Source: Clostridia bacterium (lineage in GTDB: Bacteria; Bacillota; Clostridia; Oscillospirales; CAG-272). Taken from it: DNA of 51,141 bases. The stretch lies in assembly GCA_017481595.1 (NCBI GenBank), contig JAFUOY010000007.1, positions 1 through 51,141 on the forward strand. The letters run 5' to 3'. Shown piece after piece: positions 43,257-50,952 of this stretch. Position numbers and translations under genes: made by a program. The number at the start of each line of letters is the position of its first letter. The first letter of the stretch is position 1. The notes beneath the pieces were generated by a model. It had not been told where the DNA came from. It worked only from the letters and a program-made list of their open reading frames with translations, and ran no database searches.

Positions 43257-43787
43257 TCACTTACTTGAGGAAATTATTATTTCATACTCGTCAAAAAGTC
43301 TGTTAAGGGTGGCAACGTCAATAACGCTTGTATCGTCAAGGAGGTTTCTCCGCTTGAAGGCGTAGACGGCATCCTGGGTAGCCTTATCGTATATTCCCGT
43401 CATTTCCAAGGCGCCGCCACTTTCGTCATTTACGGATATTTCATTCAGCATATGCTGTAAAACGTAGATTATGGAGTTTTTAGTGTCGGGCAATATCTCA
43501 TAAGAGGAATATCTTGGAAAAATATAGACTGAGCGAGGTACGCTTGCGTCATTTATTGTGTTTGAATGTACGGAGCTTAGTATTTCCCAGGTCTCCGTAT
43601 CAACCTTACCCGTCGGGGCAAGGCCCATATCTCTTTGAAAGGCGGTGACGGAATGTCTTGTGGCAGTGTCGTATACGCCTGTAATACCCTGGGATGCGTC
43701 GTCATAATTGAGATACGATATATCCCTTAGCATCCTTTGTATCTGTAATATAAAATTTTTTTCGTCCGTTATATCAAGATAGCTCAT
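43257..43787 (-). CDS. Peptidoglycan-binding domain protein (no signal peptide)
   Basis: A 176-residue protein of two PG_binding_1-like units (about 10-70 and 100-170), each with GxYDxATxxxVxAFxRxxxL. No signal peptide or membrane segment is visible. It ends a three-gene run with the SpoIID-like protein (9 nt upstream) and a small beta-domain protein. Absence of a secretion signal in a wall-binding protein suggests mother-cell assembly onto the forespore cortex or coat. That is inference. Confidence 0.8.
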   Translation of the reverse strand: MSYLDITDEKNFILQIQRMLRDISYLNYDDASQGITGVYDTATRHSVTAFQRDMGLAPTGKVDTETWEILSSVHSNTINDASVPRSVYIFPRYSSYEILPDTKNSIIYVLQHMLNEISVNDESGGALEMTGIYDKATQDAVYAFKRRNLLDDTSVIDVATLNRLFDEYEIIISSSK

Positions 43788-43795
43788 ATTTACTC

Positions 43796-45190
43796 CTACT
43801 CAATATCAAATCCGGGATACTGTCCCACCGTGGCTCTGCTTCCGTCGTAGAGGGAACGGTATTCCTCGGTTATGGCGTTCCATAATCTTGACGAAACTAT
43901 TCCCGATTGATTAAATCCCTTTATACCCTCAAATATCCTTACCGCGTTTTCCGTTGAAGGCCCGTAAACTCCGTCCACCGCTATCTTGGGTATTTCCGTA
44001 TAAGTGTTTCCGATGTAATTAAGATATTCCTGCAGAGCCTCAACGTAGGGCCCCGTTGAGCCTGCCCGAAGGACTGAGCCGGGGTAGGGCAGAGTAGAGG
44101 AATCAAAATATCCCTCGGGTAAGGAATTAAGAATTCCGACGTACGCCCGATACAGCTGATCCCAGGTGGTAAAGCCTACGTTGCCCGTTACGTCAAGACC
44201 GTAGGAACGCTGAAATGCTTCCACCGCGCTTTTTGTGCTTGGACCGAAGATACCGTCGGGAGTAATAACGGGCAGCTCCTCGTTATAAGAGCCCACAAGG
44301 GCAAGAAGATACTGCAGCTCAAACACCTCGGAGCCCGTATCCCCCTCGGAAAGGTTTATAAGAAACAGATTGTTTATTTCCTCAAGGGTTATCCCCTCGG
44401 ATTCAAGGTCGTTAAGCCTTTTAACCGCGTTGTATACTCTTTGTATGGAATACCAGGTCGCCTTGCCTACTATTCCGTCGGGAGTAAGATTAAATGCTCT
44501 TTGATATTCTCTTACCGCGTTTTCCGTGGTGGTATCGTATACTCCGTCAACGGGATATATCTTTGGTATGGAGGGATAGTTCTTTGATATTCTGTTAAGG
44601 CGTATCTGTATCTGCTGTACGTCATTGCCGATTGCCCCAAGGGTAAGATCTCTTTCGGGCAAGGGCTGGGGAATGTTTTCAACGGGAGCGTTTCTTACTA
44701 TGCTTATATCGTCGCCGTAGTAATACTGTAATATCTCATATGGTGTATATCCCTGCTCCGCAAGAGTTACCGTACCCCATTGCTCAAGGCCCGCGCACTG
44801 TACCTCCACTCCGTCGCAGTATGCGGTAAAAAACGGCTCCACCGCGTTTCCCTTAATTACGTAATCGTTAAAAAGCTCGTCAACTATTCTTGATATGTTG
44901 TCAAAGTAATCCCGCCCGTAAACGAAGGACTGGTCTATGGCTATGGAATTGGTTATATCGAAATCATACCCGCGGGAGCGATAGTATTGGGTGTAATATC
45001 TGTTCAGCGCGAAGGATACCTGGGCATATATATTGGCTCTCAAGGCGTTTTCGGGCCAGGTGGGAAAGATCTCGCTGGACGCCACGTTTTTAATATAGTC
45101 TGCAAAGGGCACGGTCACGTTTTCCGCATTGGAATCGGGAGAGCCTAAGTGTACCGTTATAAACTCGGGAATAATAGGTCTGTTTGGCAT
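43796..45190 (-). CDS. SpoIID-like domain fused to three peptidoglycan-binding domains
   Basis: A 464-residue protein. The first ~175 residues resemble SpoIID: VASSEIFPTWPENALRANIYAQ parallels the catalytic-glutamate helix region, and CAGLEQWGTVTLAEQGYTPYEILQYYYGD parallels the SQyGA...ILkhYY end. Three PG_binding_1 units follow (about 185-260, 285-360, 380-455). SpoIID is a lytic transglycosylase in forespore engulfment, but this protein has no signal peptide. The start at 45190 is set by AAAGGAG; a TTG at 45205 lies before that site. It is widely seen in Clostridia as a 'peptidoglycan-binding protein', with its role unproven to my knowledge. Confidence 0.8.
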   Translation of the reverse strand: MPNRPIIPEFITVHLGSPDSNAENVTVPFADYIKNVASSEIFPTWPENALRANIYAQVSFALNRYYTQYYRSRGYDFDITNSIAIDQSFVYGRDYFDNISRIVDELFNDYVIKGNAVEPFFTAYCDGVEVQCAGLEQWGTVTLAEQGYTPYEILQYYYGDDISIVRNAPVENIPQPLPERDLTLGAIGNDVQQIQIRLNRISKNYPSIPKIYPVDGVYDTTTENAVREYQRAFNLTPDGIVGKATWYSIQRVYNAVKRLNDLESEGITLEEINNLFLINLSEGDTGSEVFELQYLLALVGSYNEELPVITPDGIFGPSTKSAVEAFQRSYGLDVTGNVGFTTWDQLYRAYVGILNSLPEGYFDSSTLPYPGSVLRAGSTGPYVEALQEYLNYIGNTYTEIPKIAVDGVYGPSTENAVRIFEGIKGFNQSGIVSSRLWNAITEEYRSLYDGSRATVGQYPGFDIE

Positions 45191-45201
45191 ATCTTCTCCT
45201 T

Positions 45202-45618
45202 TCAAAGCGTACTGTCGGGAACTCTTGTATATCTTCCCAAAAAGTCGGGTGTTGCGGAATAAGGATTGGAAAACTCCGCCAGCGGTATTAAATTCACCGT
45301 CTGCAAGGAGGTAATTCCTTGAAAAATGGGAATATTTACCTTTTCGCTTTCGTAATATCCGTCCTTGTGGACCGTTAACGTGTAGGTAGTATAAGGCTTT
45401 TTATCCTCGGGAGTAAGGGAAAGAGAGGAGGAGAGGGCGTCAAGGGCGACCTTATCCGTTTTTCCCGATGCATCCGTCCTTAAGGAGTAAATTGCGTTTG
45501 TATCCGCCTCCTTTCCGTATTCGTAAATATTGACTATTGCGTTTTCCACGGGCAGGGCTCCGTTTGCCGTCACCGTCTGCACCGTGAGAAAGCCTATGGT
45601 ATCAAGCTCTTCATTCAT
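45202..45618 (-). CDS. Small beta-sandwich (carboxypeptidase-regulatory/CnaB-like) protein
   Basis: A 138-residue protein with the pattern of a carboxypeptidase-regulatory or CnaB-type domain: GFLTVQTVTANGALPVENAIVNIYE at the start, a LRTDASGKTDKVAL turn, and YTLTVHKDGYYESE near the end. No signal peptide. First gene of the operon with the SpoIID-like and PG-binding proteins (11 nt to the next start). Likely a structural or scaffold partner in the same process; the function is unknown. Confidence 0.75.
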   Translation of the reverse strand: MNEELDTIGFLTVQTVTANGALPVENAIVNIYEYGKEADTNAIYSLRTDASGKTDKVALDALSSSLSLTPEDKKPYTTYTLTVHKDGYYESEKVNIPIFQGITSLQTVNLIPLAEFSNPYSATPDFLGRYTRVPDSTL

Positions 45619-45668
45619 AAAATCACCTCCGTATCCTTAACAGTTTATGCAGAATTTAAAAATTGGTC

Positions 45669-45697
45669 TTGCTTTTTTAATTTAAATGATATATAAT
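45669..45697 (+). promoter_or_regulatory. Promoter of queT
   Basis: TTGCTT (45669-45674), 17-bp spacer, TATAAT (45692-45697). Transcription would start near 45704, at the first base of the riboswitch. Confidence 0.7.
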
Positions 45698-45704
45698 CGT
45701 CGTT

Positions 45705-45745
45705 AGTGAGTTCGAAACCATCCTCACTTAAATAAAAACTAGGAG
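45705..45745 (+). promoter_or_regulatory. PreQ1-I riboswitch
   Basis: P1 stem AGTGAG (45705-45710) with CTCACT (45723-45728), loop TTCGAAACCATC, A-rich tail TTAAATAAAAACTAGGAG. This is the H-type pseudoknot layout of the preQ1-I class. The tail AACTAGGAG includes the ribosome binding site, so ligand should act by hiding the SD of queT (translational control). It lies 9 nt before a queuosine-precursor transporter, the expected target. Confidence 0.9.
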
Positions 45746-45754
45746 AAATTAAAA

Positions 45755-46252
45755 ATGAAAAGCAAAAGAGAAAAGATCACCTATCTGACCTACGCCTCAA
45801 TGATCGCGGCGCTGTACTTCATTCTTACCTGGATGTCGGAAATACTCGGCCTTGCCTATCTCACCCCGCAGATAAGATTGGGAGAAGCATTGTGCGTGCT
45901 TACCTGGTTTACTCCTGCCGCCGTCCCCGGACTGTTCGTAGGCTGCATTATTTCAAATCTTACAATGGGCTGCGTGGTGTGGGACGTTATATTCGGCTCT
46001 CTTGCGACGCTTATCGGCGCGTTTTTCGGCTCTAAAATGAAGCGCAAATGGTTGGTGCCGTTGCCTACGGTAATATCTAACACGGTAGTAGTTCCCTTCA
46101 TTATATTATATTGCTATATGGATGGAGTGGGAATAGAGCTTTATACCGCAACCGCCTTGGGAGTATTCGTTGGTGAGGTGCTTTCCGCCTACGTTATCGG
46201 GTTGATGCTTTTGTACGCCGTTGATAAGCGGAACATATTTAAAAAACGATAA
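45755..46252 (+). CDS. queT: Queuosine precursor ECF transporter S component QueT
   Basis: A 165-residue membrane protein with about five to six helices, the substrate-binding S subunit of an energy-coupling-factor transporter for queuosine precursors (preQ1/preQ0 type). Family features are PQIRLGEALCVLTWFTPAAVPGLFVGC and GSLATLIGAFFGSKMKRKWLVPLPTVISN. Controlled by the preQ1-I riboswitch upstream. The shared ECF ATPases and T subunit are not in this window. Followed by repeat copy E. Confidence 0.93.
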   Translation: MKSKREKITYLTYASMIAALYFILTWMSEILGLAYLTPQIRLGEALCVLTWFTPAAVPGLFVGCIISNLTMGCVVWDVIFGSLATLIGAFFGSKMKRKWLVPLPTVISNTVVVPFIILYCYMDGVGIELYTATALGVFVGEVLSAYVIGLMLLYAVDKRNIFKKR

Positions 46253-46258
46253 AAATAT

Positions 46259-46366
46259 GGTCGTTGCAATAAGCGCAGACCAAAAACAGACACGTTTTAT
46301 ATCTTAACGTAAGTTTGTCGGTATATTTCATAATATTTAAAGAGGCTGTCTTAATGCGACAGCCTC
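46259..46366 (+). repeat. 3'-flank terminator repeat, copy E (hairpin replaced)
   Basis: Left module CGTTGCAATAAGCGCAGACC and ACAGACACG start 6 nt after the queT stop. The left half of the core is alignable to copies A and B up to about 46340. There the usual GAGATTTTGC hairpin is replaced by GAGGCTGTC/GACAGCCTC (46342-46350 with 46358-46366). The right module is missing. Confidence 0.8.
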
Positions 46367-46406
46367 ATTGCTTATCTAAAAAAATCATAATTTTTGTAAA
46401 AAGGTA

Positions 46407-46435
46407 TTGACAAAAGCAAATTCGTGTGATATTAT
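46407..46435 (+). promoter_or_regulatory. Promoter of tRNA-Lys
   Basis: TTGACA (46407-46412), 17-bp spacer, TATTAT (46430-46435). Confidence 0.8.
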
Positions 46436-46463
46436 ATGTAGGCACAAAAAACAAAATAGGTTT

Positions 46464-46539
46464 GCCCCTGTAGCTCAGACGGTAGAGCACTTGACTTTTA
46501 ATCAAGGTGTCCGGAGTTCGAATCTCCGCAGGAGCACCA
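46464..46539 (+). tRNA. tRNA-Lys (anticodon TTT)
   Basis: 76 nt with encoded CCA. Anticodon arm CTTGA-CTTTTAA-TCAAG with TTT at 34-36; D-arm GCTC/GAGC; T-arm CGGAG-TTCGAAT-CTCCG. The acceptor arm GCCCCTG/CAGGAGC carries one C3-A70 mismatch. Confidence 0.95.
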
Positions 46540-46541
46540 TA

Positions 46542-46566
46542 CCGACGGTTTATCCGTCGGTTTTTT
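46542..46566 (+). terminator. Intrinsic terminator after tRNA-Lys
   Basis: Stem CCGACGG/CCGTCGG followed by TTTTTT, 2 nt after the tRNA. Confidence 0.92.
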
Positions 46567-46659
46567 GTTTTTATTTCAAATAAATTGGAAATTTCTCTTT
46601 TATTTTTCTTTCTCTTATGATAAAATGGAAGGGAAGAAAATATATTGAGGTATGAGCTT

Positions 46660-47430
46660 ATGGAAAAATACTATCTTTGGGAAAATCCTCCCTATATCAG
46701 CGACACGAATAATGATTTCCGTCCCTCTATTACCGAGTATAAGGTAAACGATAATAAGACCGCGGTAATCGTTTGTCCGGGCGGTGGATACGGTATGAAG
46801 GCGGATCACGAGGGTGAGCCTATTGCCGTAATGTTTAACGAGCACGGCATCAACGCCTTCGTCCTTGACTACAATGTTTACCCCTGTAATAAATTTGCTC
46901 CCTTGTCCGACGTACAAAGAGCGGTGCGCCTTGTTCGCAGCATGGGATATGAAAAGGTTGCCACCCTCGGCTTTTCCGCGGGCGGACATCTTTGCTGCAC
47001 CTCGGGTACGCTTTACAATTTTAACGCATACCCCAAGACCGACGAGGTAGACGAGCTTTCTGCCCGTCCCGACGCGTTTATGCCCTGCTATCCCGTTGTC
47101 AGCTTCCGTGACGAGCTTACACATATGGGCTCAAGACAAAATCTTTTGAGAGATGAAATGAACGATCCCGTTCTTGTGAGTATGTTCTCAAACGAGCTTA
47201 ACGTTACCAAGGACACTCCTCCTTGCTTTATGTGGATTACGAGAAACGATGACGCCGTAAGCTCAAGAAACGTAATGGCTCTTGCCAACGCCCTTCTTGA
47301 CAAGGAGGTTTACTTTGCCCTCCATATCTATCCCAACGGTTGCCACGGCTTGGGACTTGCAAAGGACAGAAACGACGTGTCCACCTGGTCCGACCTTGCC
47401 TCCACATTCTTAAAAAATCTCGGATGGTGA
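46660..47430 (+). CDS. Alpha/beta hydrolase, acetyl-esterase-like
   Basis: A 256-residue hydrolase of the BD-FAE/acetyl xylan esterase-like group. CPGGGYGMKADHEGEP forms the oxyanion region near residue 43, the nucleophile elbow GFSAGGH is near residue 108, and the acid and histidine appear as WITRNDDAVSS and YPNGCHGLG. Likely removes acetyl or related ester groups from sugars; no signal peptide, so cytosolic. The start at 46660 follows GAGG by 9 nt; a TTG at 46645 is less likely. The SDR gene follows after 4 nt. Confidence 0.87.
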   Translation: MEKYYLWENPPYISDTNNDFRPSITEYKVNDNKTAVIVCPGGGYGMKADHEGEPIAVMFNEHGINAFVLDYNVYPCNKFAPLSDVQRAVRLVRSMGYEKVATLGFSAGGHLCCTSGTLYNFNAYPKTDEVDELSARPDAFMPCYPVVSFRDELTHMGSRQNLLRDEMNDPVLVSMFSNELNVTKDTPPCFMWITRNDDAVSSRNVMALANALLDKEVYFALHIYPNGCHGLGLAKDRNDVSTWSDLASTFLKNLGW

Positions 47431-47434
47431 TGTT

Positions 47435-48193
47435 ATGAGTAAAATTGCTGTGATCACGGGCGCCTCAAGCGGACTTGGCGTAGAATTTTTTAAGGAGCTT
47501 CAAAAGGAGCCCCTTGAAGAAATATGGATAATAGCGCGCAGAGAAGACAGACTTAAGGAAATTGCCGAAAAGCTTGGTAAAATAAAAACGAGAGTAGTTC
47601 CTATGGATATTACTCTTGCCGAAAACGTAGAAGCGTATAAAAATCTTTTGAAGAGCGAAGGCGCAGACGTAAGATTCCTTGTAAACAATGCGGGCTTCGG
47701 TACAGTCGGTAATCTTGACGAGGCAGACTACGTTAAGCAGGGACAAATGGTTGACCTTAACGTAAGAGCCTTAACGGAGTTTACCGTTGTTACCCTCCCT
47801 TTTATGAATAAGGGCTCCTCTGTAATAAATGTTTGCTCCATTGCTTCCTTCGTACCAAACGCACGTATGACGGTTTATTCCTCCACTAAGGCGTATGTTA
47901 TGAGCTTTACGAGGGGATTAAGATACGAGCTTAAAAAGAAAAAGATCAATGCTACCGCCGTTTGTCCCGGGCCTATGAGCACGGAATTTTTAAACGTTGC
48001 GGGCATCGAAAAGGGAACGTCCAAGACCTTTGATACCCTACCTTATTGCGACCCCGCAAAAACGGCAAGAGGCGGCATTAAGGCTGCAAAAAAGGGCAGA
48101 TGTGTGTACACTCCCCGTGCGTTTTTTAAGCTTTACAGACTCCTTGCCAAGGTTTTACCCGCGTCATTTTTGATGGGTCTTGCCAAGGTTTGA
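47435..48193 (+). CDS. Short-chain dehydrogenase/reductase
   Basis: A 252-residue classical SDR. The cofactor loop TGASSGLG is at residues 8-15, NNAGFG near residue 88 and the catalytic YSSTK near residue 148; PGPMSTEF follows. The C-terminus (about 230-252) is hydrophobic, as in the DltE/YqjQ-like subgroup, which could associate with membrane. The substrate is unknown. Closely coupled to the esterase gene. Confidence 0.9.
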   Translation: MSKIAVITGASSGLGVEFFKELQKEPLEEIWIIARREDRLKEIAEKLGKIKTRVVPMDITLAENVEAYKNLLKSEGADVRFLVNNAGFGTVGNLDEADYVKQGQMVDLNVRALTEFTVVTLPFMNKGSSVINVCSIASFVPNARMTVYSSTKAYVMSFTRGLRYELKKKKINATAVCPGPMSTEFLNVAGIEKGTSKTFDTLPYCDPAKTARGGIKAAKKGRCVYTPRAFFKLYRLLAKVLPASFLMGLAKV

Positions 48194-48461
48194 TTATTTG
48201 ATACACCTTGCTTTTGCAACGTGAAAAAGCAGAATTTTTATTGTTTTTTCTTCATTATTATTTATGTATACTATGGCGCAAACGATTTTGATACAGTTAA
48301 GCGAAAAAGCCTCGTAAGGCAAAAAAAGCGATATAAGTGTAAATGTAACGAAAAATTTACCATTTATTCCCTTTTTTCCTCTTTTTCGCACAAAAAGCAT
48401 CAATAGGGAAAAAAGTTGTGCATAATTTACAAAAAAATAAAAAATAATAATGAAATTCTGC
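48194..48461. other. AT-rich intergenic region without recognised feature
   Basis: AT-rich DNA between the SDR gene and the promoter at 48462. I see no ORF with a ribosome binding site, no RNA gene and no clear terminator. Confidence 0.5.
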
Positions 48462-48490
48462 TTGACAAATTGCAGATGCTGTGTTATACT
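48462..48490 (+). promoter_or_regulatory. Promoter of the secreted CxxC-repeat protein
   Basis: Consensus TTGACA (48462-48467), 17-bp spacer, TATACT (48485-48490), followed by AAAAAGGAG before the start codon. Confidence 0.85.
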
Positions 48491-48532
48491 TAAGTTACAA
48501 AAAATTCTTTTAAAAAAGGAGAAACATTCAAA

Positions 48533-50890
48533 ATGAAGAAATTCATGTTAGTTTTAATGGCTATCTTGATGGTTGCTTCTATGCCTGTTGCTGCTTTTGC
48601 GGCACACTGCTCAACTGGCGACTGTCCTGATTGGAACCACGAACAGCTTGGTTTCTTGTACCATCCTTGCTATGCAGGCGCAGATGATGCGGTTGTTGAC
48701 ATGGTAGGCGACGGCACAAACCCAGTCATCACATTTTTCCCCACTGTATGGAATGAGGAAAGCGAAGTAGTTGATCTCAACGACAACTTTGACCTTTCTT
48801 ACCTCATCGACGGTGATCCCGCTACAGGTACATACTTGCCTGCAGCTAAGACAACAAGATTGAGATTCAACTTCGGTCATCCCCAGGAGTTCTCTGCAAT
48901 CAAGGTTGTTGTAAACGGTCACGGTACACTTAATCCCGGTGCTGAATCCAAGGGTGAAGTTTTCAAGGACACAAACTTTGATTTCACAGTAAAGGTTGTA
49001 GTTAAGGATCAGCTCGGCGGCAACGTTCTTTATGAGTCCGAAGCTAAGTCCGCAAAGGACGTTAAGGAGCTCGTATTTGACGTTGTAGTTCCCGAAGGCG
49101 CTAACGCTCAGGGCCAGACATTCGACGTTATCATTACAGATGCTGCTACTTCCACAACAATTCCTCGTCTTTGGGACATCGTTGTTATGGAAAAGAATGC
49201 ATCTTATGCTGGCGCATTTGATGAAAGCGAATACGTACACGACTTCAACAAGGAAGTAATCGATCAGAAGCCCACAACAGTAACTCCCGGTCAGGCTCAC
49301 AAAGAATGTACACGTTGCGGACTCGTTGACGAAGTAACAGGTACATATGACATTCCCGTTCTCACATTGGGTGACTTGGAAAACAACGGTGTAGTTGGCG
49401 CTGATGACGTAACAATTACAGAAGACATCCTCATTTATGACGAGGACGGTAAGGAAATCGTTGATATCGACGGTAACAAGCTTGAGGCTCCCGTATACGA
49501 AGGCTCCAGCAAGGATGCTTTGTTCGATGGCGACTATACAACATTCTGGTCCGCTGGTAATGATGCTAATCTTACAATCGAATTTAAGAAGCCCATCACA
49601 GTTTATACATTCAACGCTGTAATGGATTTGGCTGCAGATTCTGAAGTTAAGTTTGAGTTCTACAATGGCGAAACAGCAGTTGCTGAAGACGCACTTGCAG
49701 GCAAGGAAATCACTAAGATCGTTATCACAATGGTAGACGTTGCTGAAGGCGATAAGATTTATGAACTTGAAATCACAACACACGAGCACAAGTTTGAGGC
49801 TGATCCTACTGTTGTAGGTGTAAACGGCGGTGAAGAAGATCCTTGTAAGTGGACATACACAGATACTTGCGTAGAGTGTGAGTATGTTCAGACAGGTATT
49901 GTTAAATATGTTCATGACAACGAAACAACAGTAGTTAAGGAACCTACTTGTGGCGATGGTATCTCTTCTGACAAGTGTAAGGTTTGTGGCTATGAGTCCG
50001 GTGAGTACGCAGTTGCAGGTACAGGCGAGCACGACTTTGTAACTACAGTTTCCCAGAGCAAGCTTGCTAACTGCGGTGCTGAAGGCGTTGCTGAATTCGT
50101 TTGCCCCACATGTGAGGCAAAGGAAACAGCTTCCGTTGAGGCTCTCGTTGGTAAGGTACTCGCAGGTGACCTCGTTGGTTGTTACGGTACAGTAGCGGCT
50201 GCAGGAACAGAACTCACAGAAGAAATTGTCATTATGGCTGTTAACACAGGCGCAATGAAGTTCCCTGTTAAGGCTGTTGATGTTAAATCCGGTGCAGAAG
50301 TAACAGTTAACTATACACTCGCTGTTGACTTTGAAACAGGTGACGTTATCGTTAAGTCAGTAGGCGCAGCTCCTGCTGGTTACCATAAGGTAGGCTGGAA
50401 GACAGTTGTTGAACCTACATACACAACACGTGGTCTTGAAGTTGCATACTGTACAGTATGTGGTGAAGAGTTCAAGGATACAAACAAAGACTTGGCAACT
50501 GTTCAGCCTTGGAAGGTTCGTGTTCCTGGCGAAGGCATTAAGCCCATTATCACATTTGACGGCTTCTCCAAGAGAGTTGCTGACTTTGATGGTATCAGAG
50601 CTACATTCACAGTTGATAGACACGCTATAAAGACTATCACAGATCAGGGTTACAATGTAAACATTTGGATCGTTGTTACTAACGAAGCTGGCGAAACTAA
50701 GCAGATTCAGGTAAGCGGTGCAGGCGCTAAGAACTGGGCTGACATCGAAGGTAAGACAGCCGTAGTTGTTAAGGGTGTTGACGCTGGTGAAGTTGTTAAG
50801 TTCCAGATCAACCTTAAGATTTGGAATGCTGCAGGTACACAGGTATACTTCCAGGAAGTTGGCACAACAAGCTTTAACGATATCAAATAA
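48533..50890 (+). CDS. Large secreted protein with discoidin-like domains and CxxC repeats
   Basis: A 785-residue exported protein: signal peptide (residues 1-23, AAFA cleavage), a first discoidin/F5-8-type-like domain (about 60-220, with LIDGDPATGTY), and a second similar segment (about 310-415, with LFDGDYTTFWSAG). Cys-rich modules each have a His-containing lead and a CxxC pair: CTRC, CVEC, CKVC, CPTC, CTVC. The C-terminal ~110 residues form a separate beta domain. No sortase motif, SLH domain or membrane anchor is visible. Strong promoter, RBS and terminator, and codon use biased to GTT/GCT/ACA, suggest high expression. The function is unknown; a surface or matrix protein is plausible. 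Confidence 0.78.
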   Translation: MKKFMLVLMAILMVASMPVAAFAAHCSTGDCPDWNHEQLGFLYHPCYAGADDAVVDMVGDGTNPVITFFPTVWNEESEVVDLNDNFDLSYLIDGDPATGTYLPAAKTTRLRFNFGHPQEFSAIKVVVNGHGTLNPGAESKGEVFKDTNFDFTVKVVVKDQLGGNVLYESEAKSAKDVKELVFDVVVPEGANAQGQTFDVIITDAATSTTIPRLWDIVVMEKNASYAGAFDESEYVHDFNKEVIDQKPTTVTPGQAHKECTRCGLVDEVTGTYDIPVLTLGDLENNGVVGADDVTITEDILIYDEDGKEIVDIDGNKLEAPVYEGSSKDALFDGDYTTFWSAGNDANLTIEFKKPITVYTFNAVMDLAADSEVKFEFYNGETAVAEDALAGKEITKIVITMVDVAEGDKIYELEITTHEHKFEADPTVVGVNGGEEDPCKWTYTDTCVECEYVQTGIVKYVHDNETTVVKEPTCGDGISSDKCKVCGYESGEYAVAGTGEHDFVTTVSQSKLANCGAEGVAEFVCPTCEAKETASVEALVGKVLAGDLVGCYGTVAAAGTELTEEIVIMAVNTGAMKFPVKAVDVKSGAEVTVNYTLAVDFETGDVIVKSVGAAPAGYHKVGWKTVVEPTYTTRGLEVAYCTVCGEEFKDTNKDLATVQPWKVRVPGEGIKPIITFDGFSKRVADFDGIRATFTVDRHAIKTITDQGYNVNIWIVVTNEAGETKQIQVSGAGAKNWADIEGKTAVVVKGVDAGEVVKFQINLKIWNAAGTQVYFQEVGTTSFNDIK

Positions 50891-50904
50891 GTTAAATCTA
50901 TAAT

Positions 50905-50936
50905 AAAAAATCACTGGCTTCGGCCAGTGATTTTTT
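50905..50936 (+). terminator. Intrinsic terminator of the CxxC-repeat protein gene
   Basis: Perfect stem AAAAAATCACTGGC/GCCAGTGATTTTTT with TTCG tetraloop. Confidence 0.95.
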
Positions 50937-50952
50937 TATTGTATAAACGAAT

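Noticed and set aside
47435-48193. YmfI, the SDR reductase of EF-P 5-aminopentanol modification
   Set aside because: The protein has the classical SDR motifs but a hydrophobic C-terminal tail and an overall pattern like DltE/YqjQ; there is no synteny with ymfF/ymfH.
48611-50032. 473-codon open frame antisense to the CxxC-repeat protein
   Set aside because: Another shadow frame; the plus-strand gene has signal peptide, promoter, RBS and terminator.
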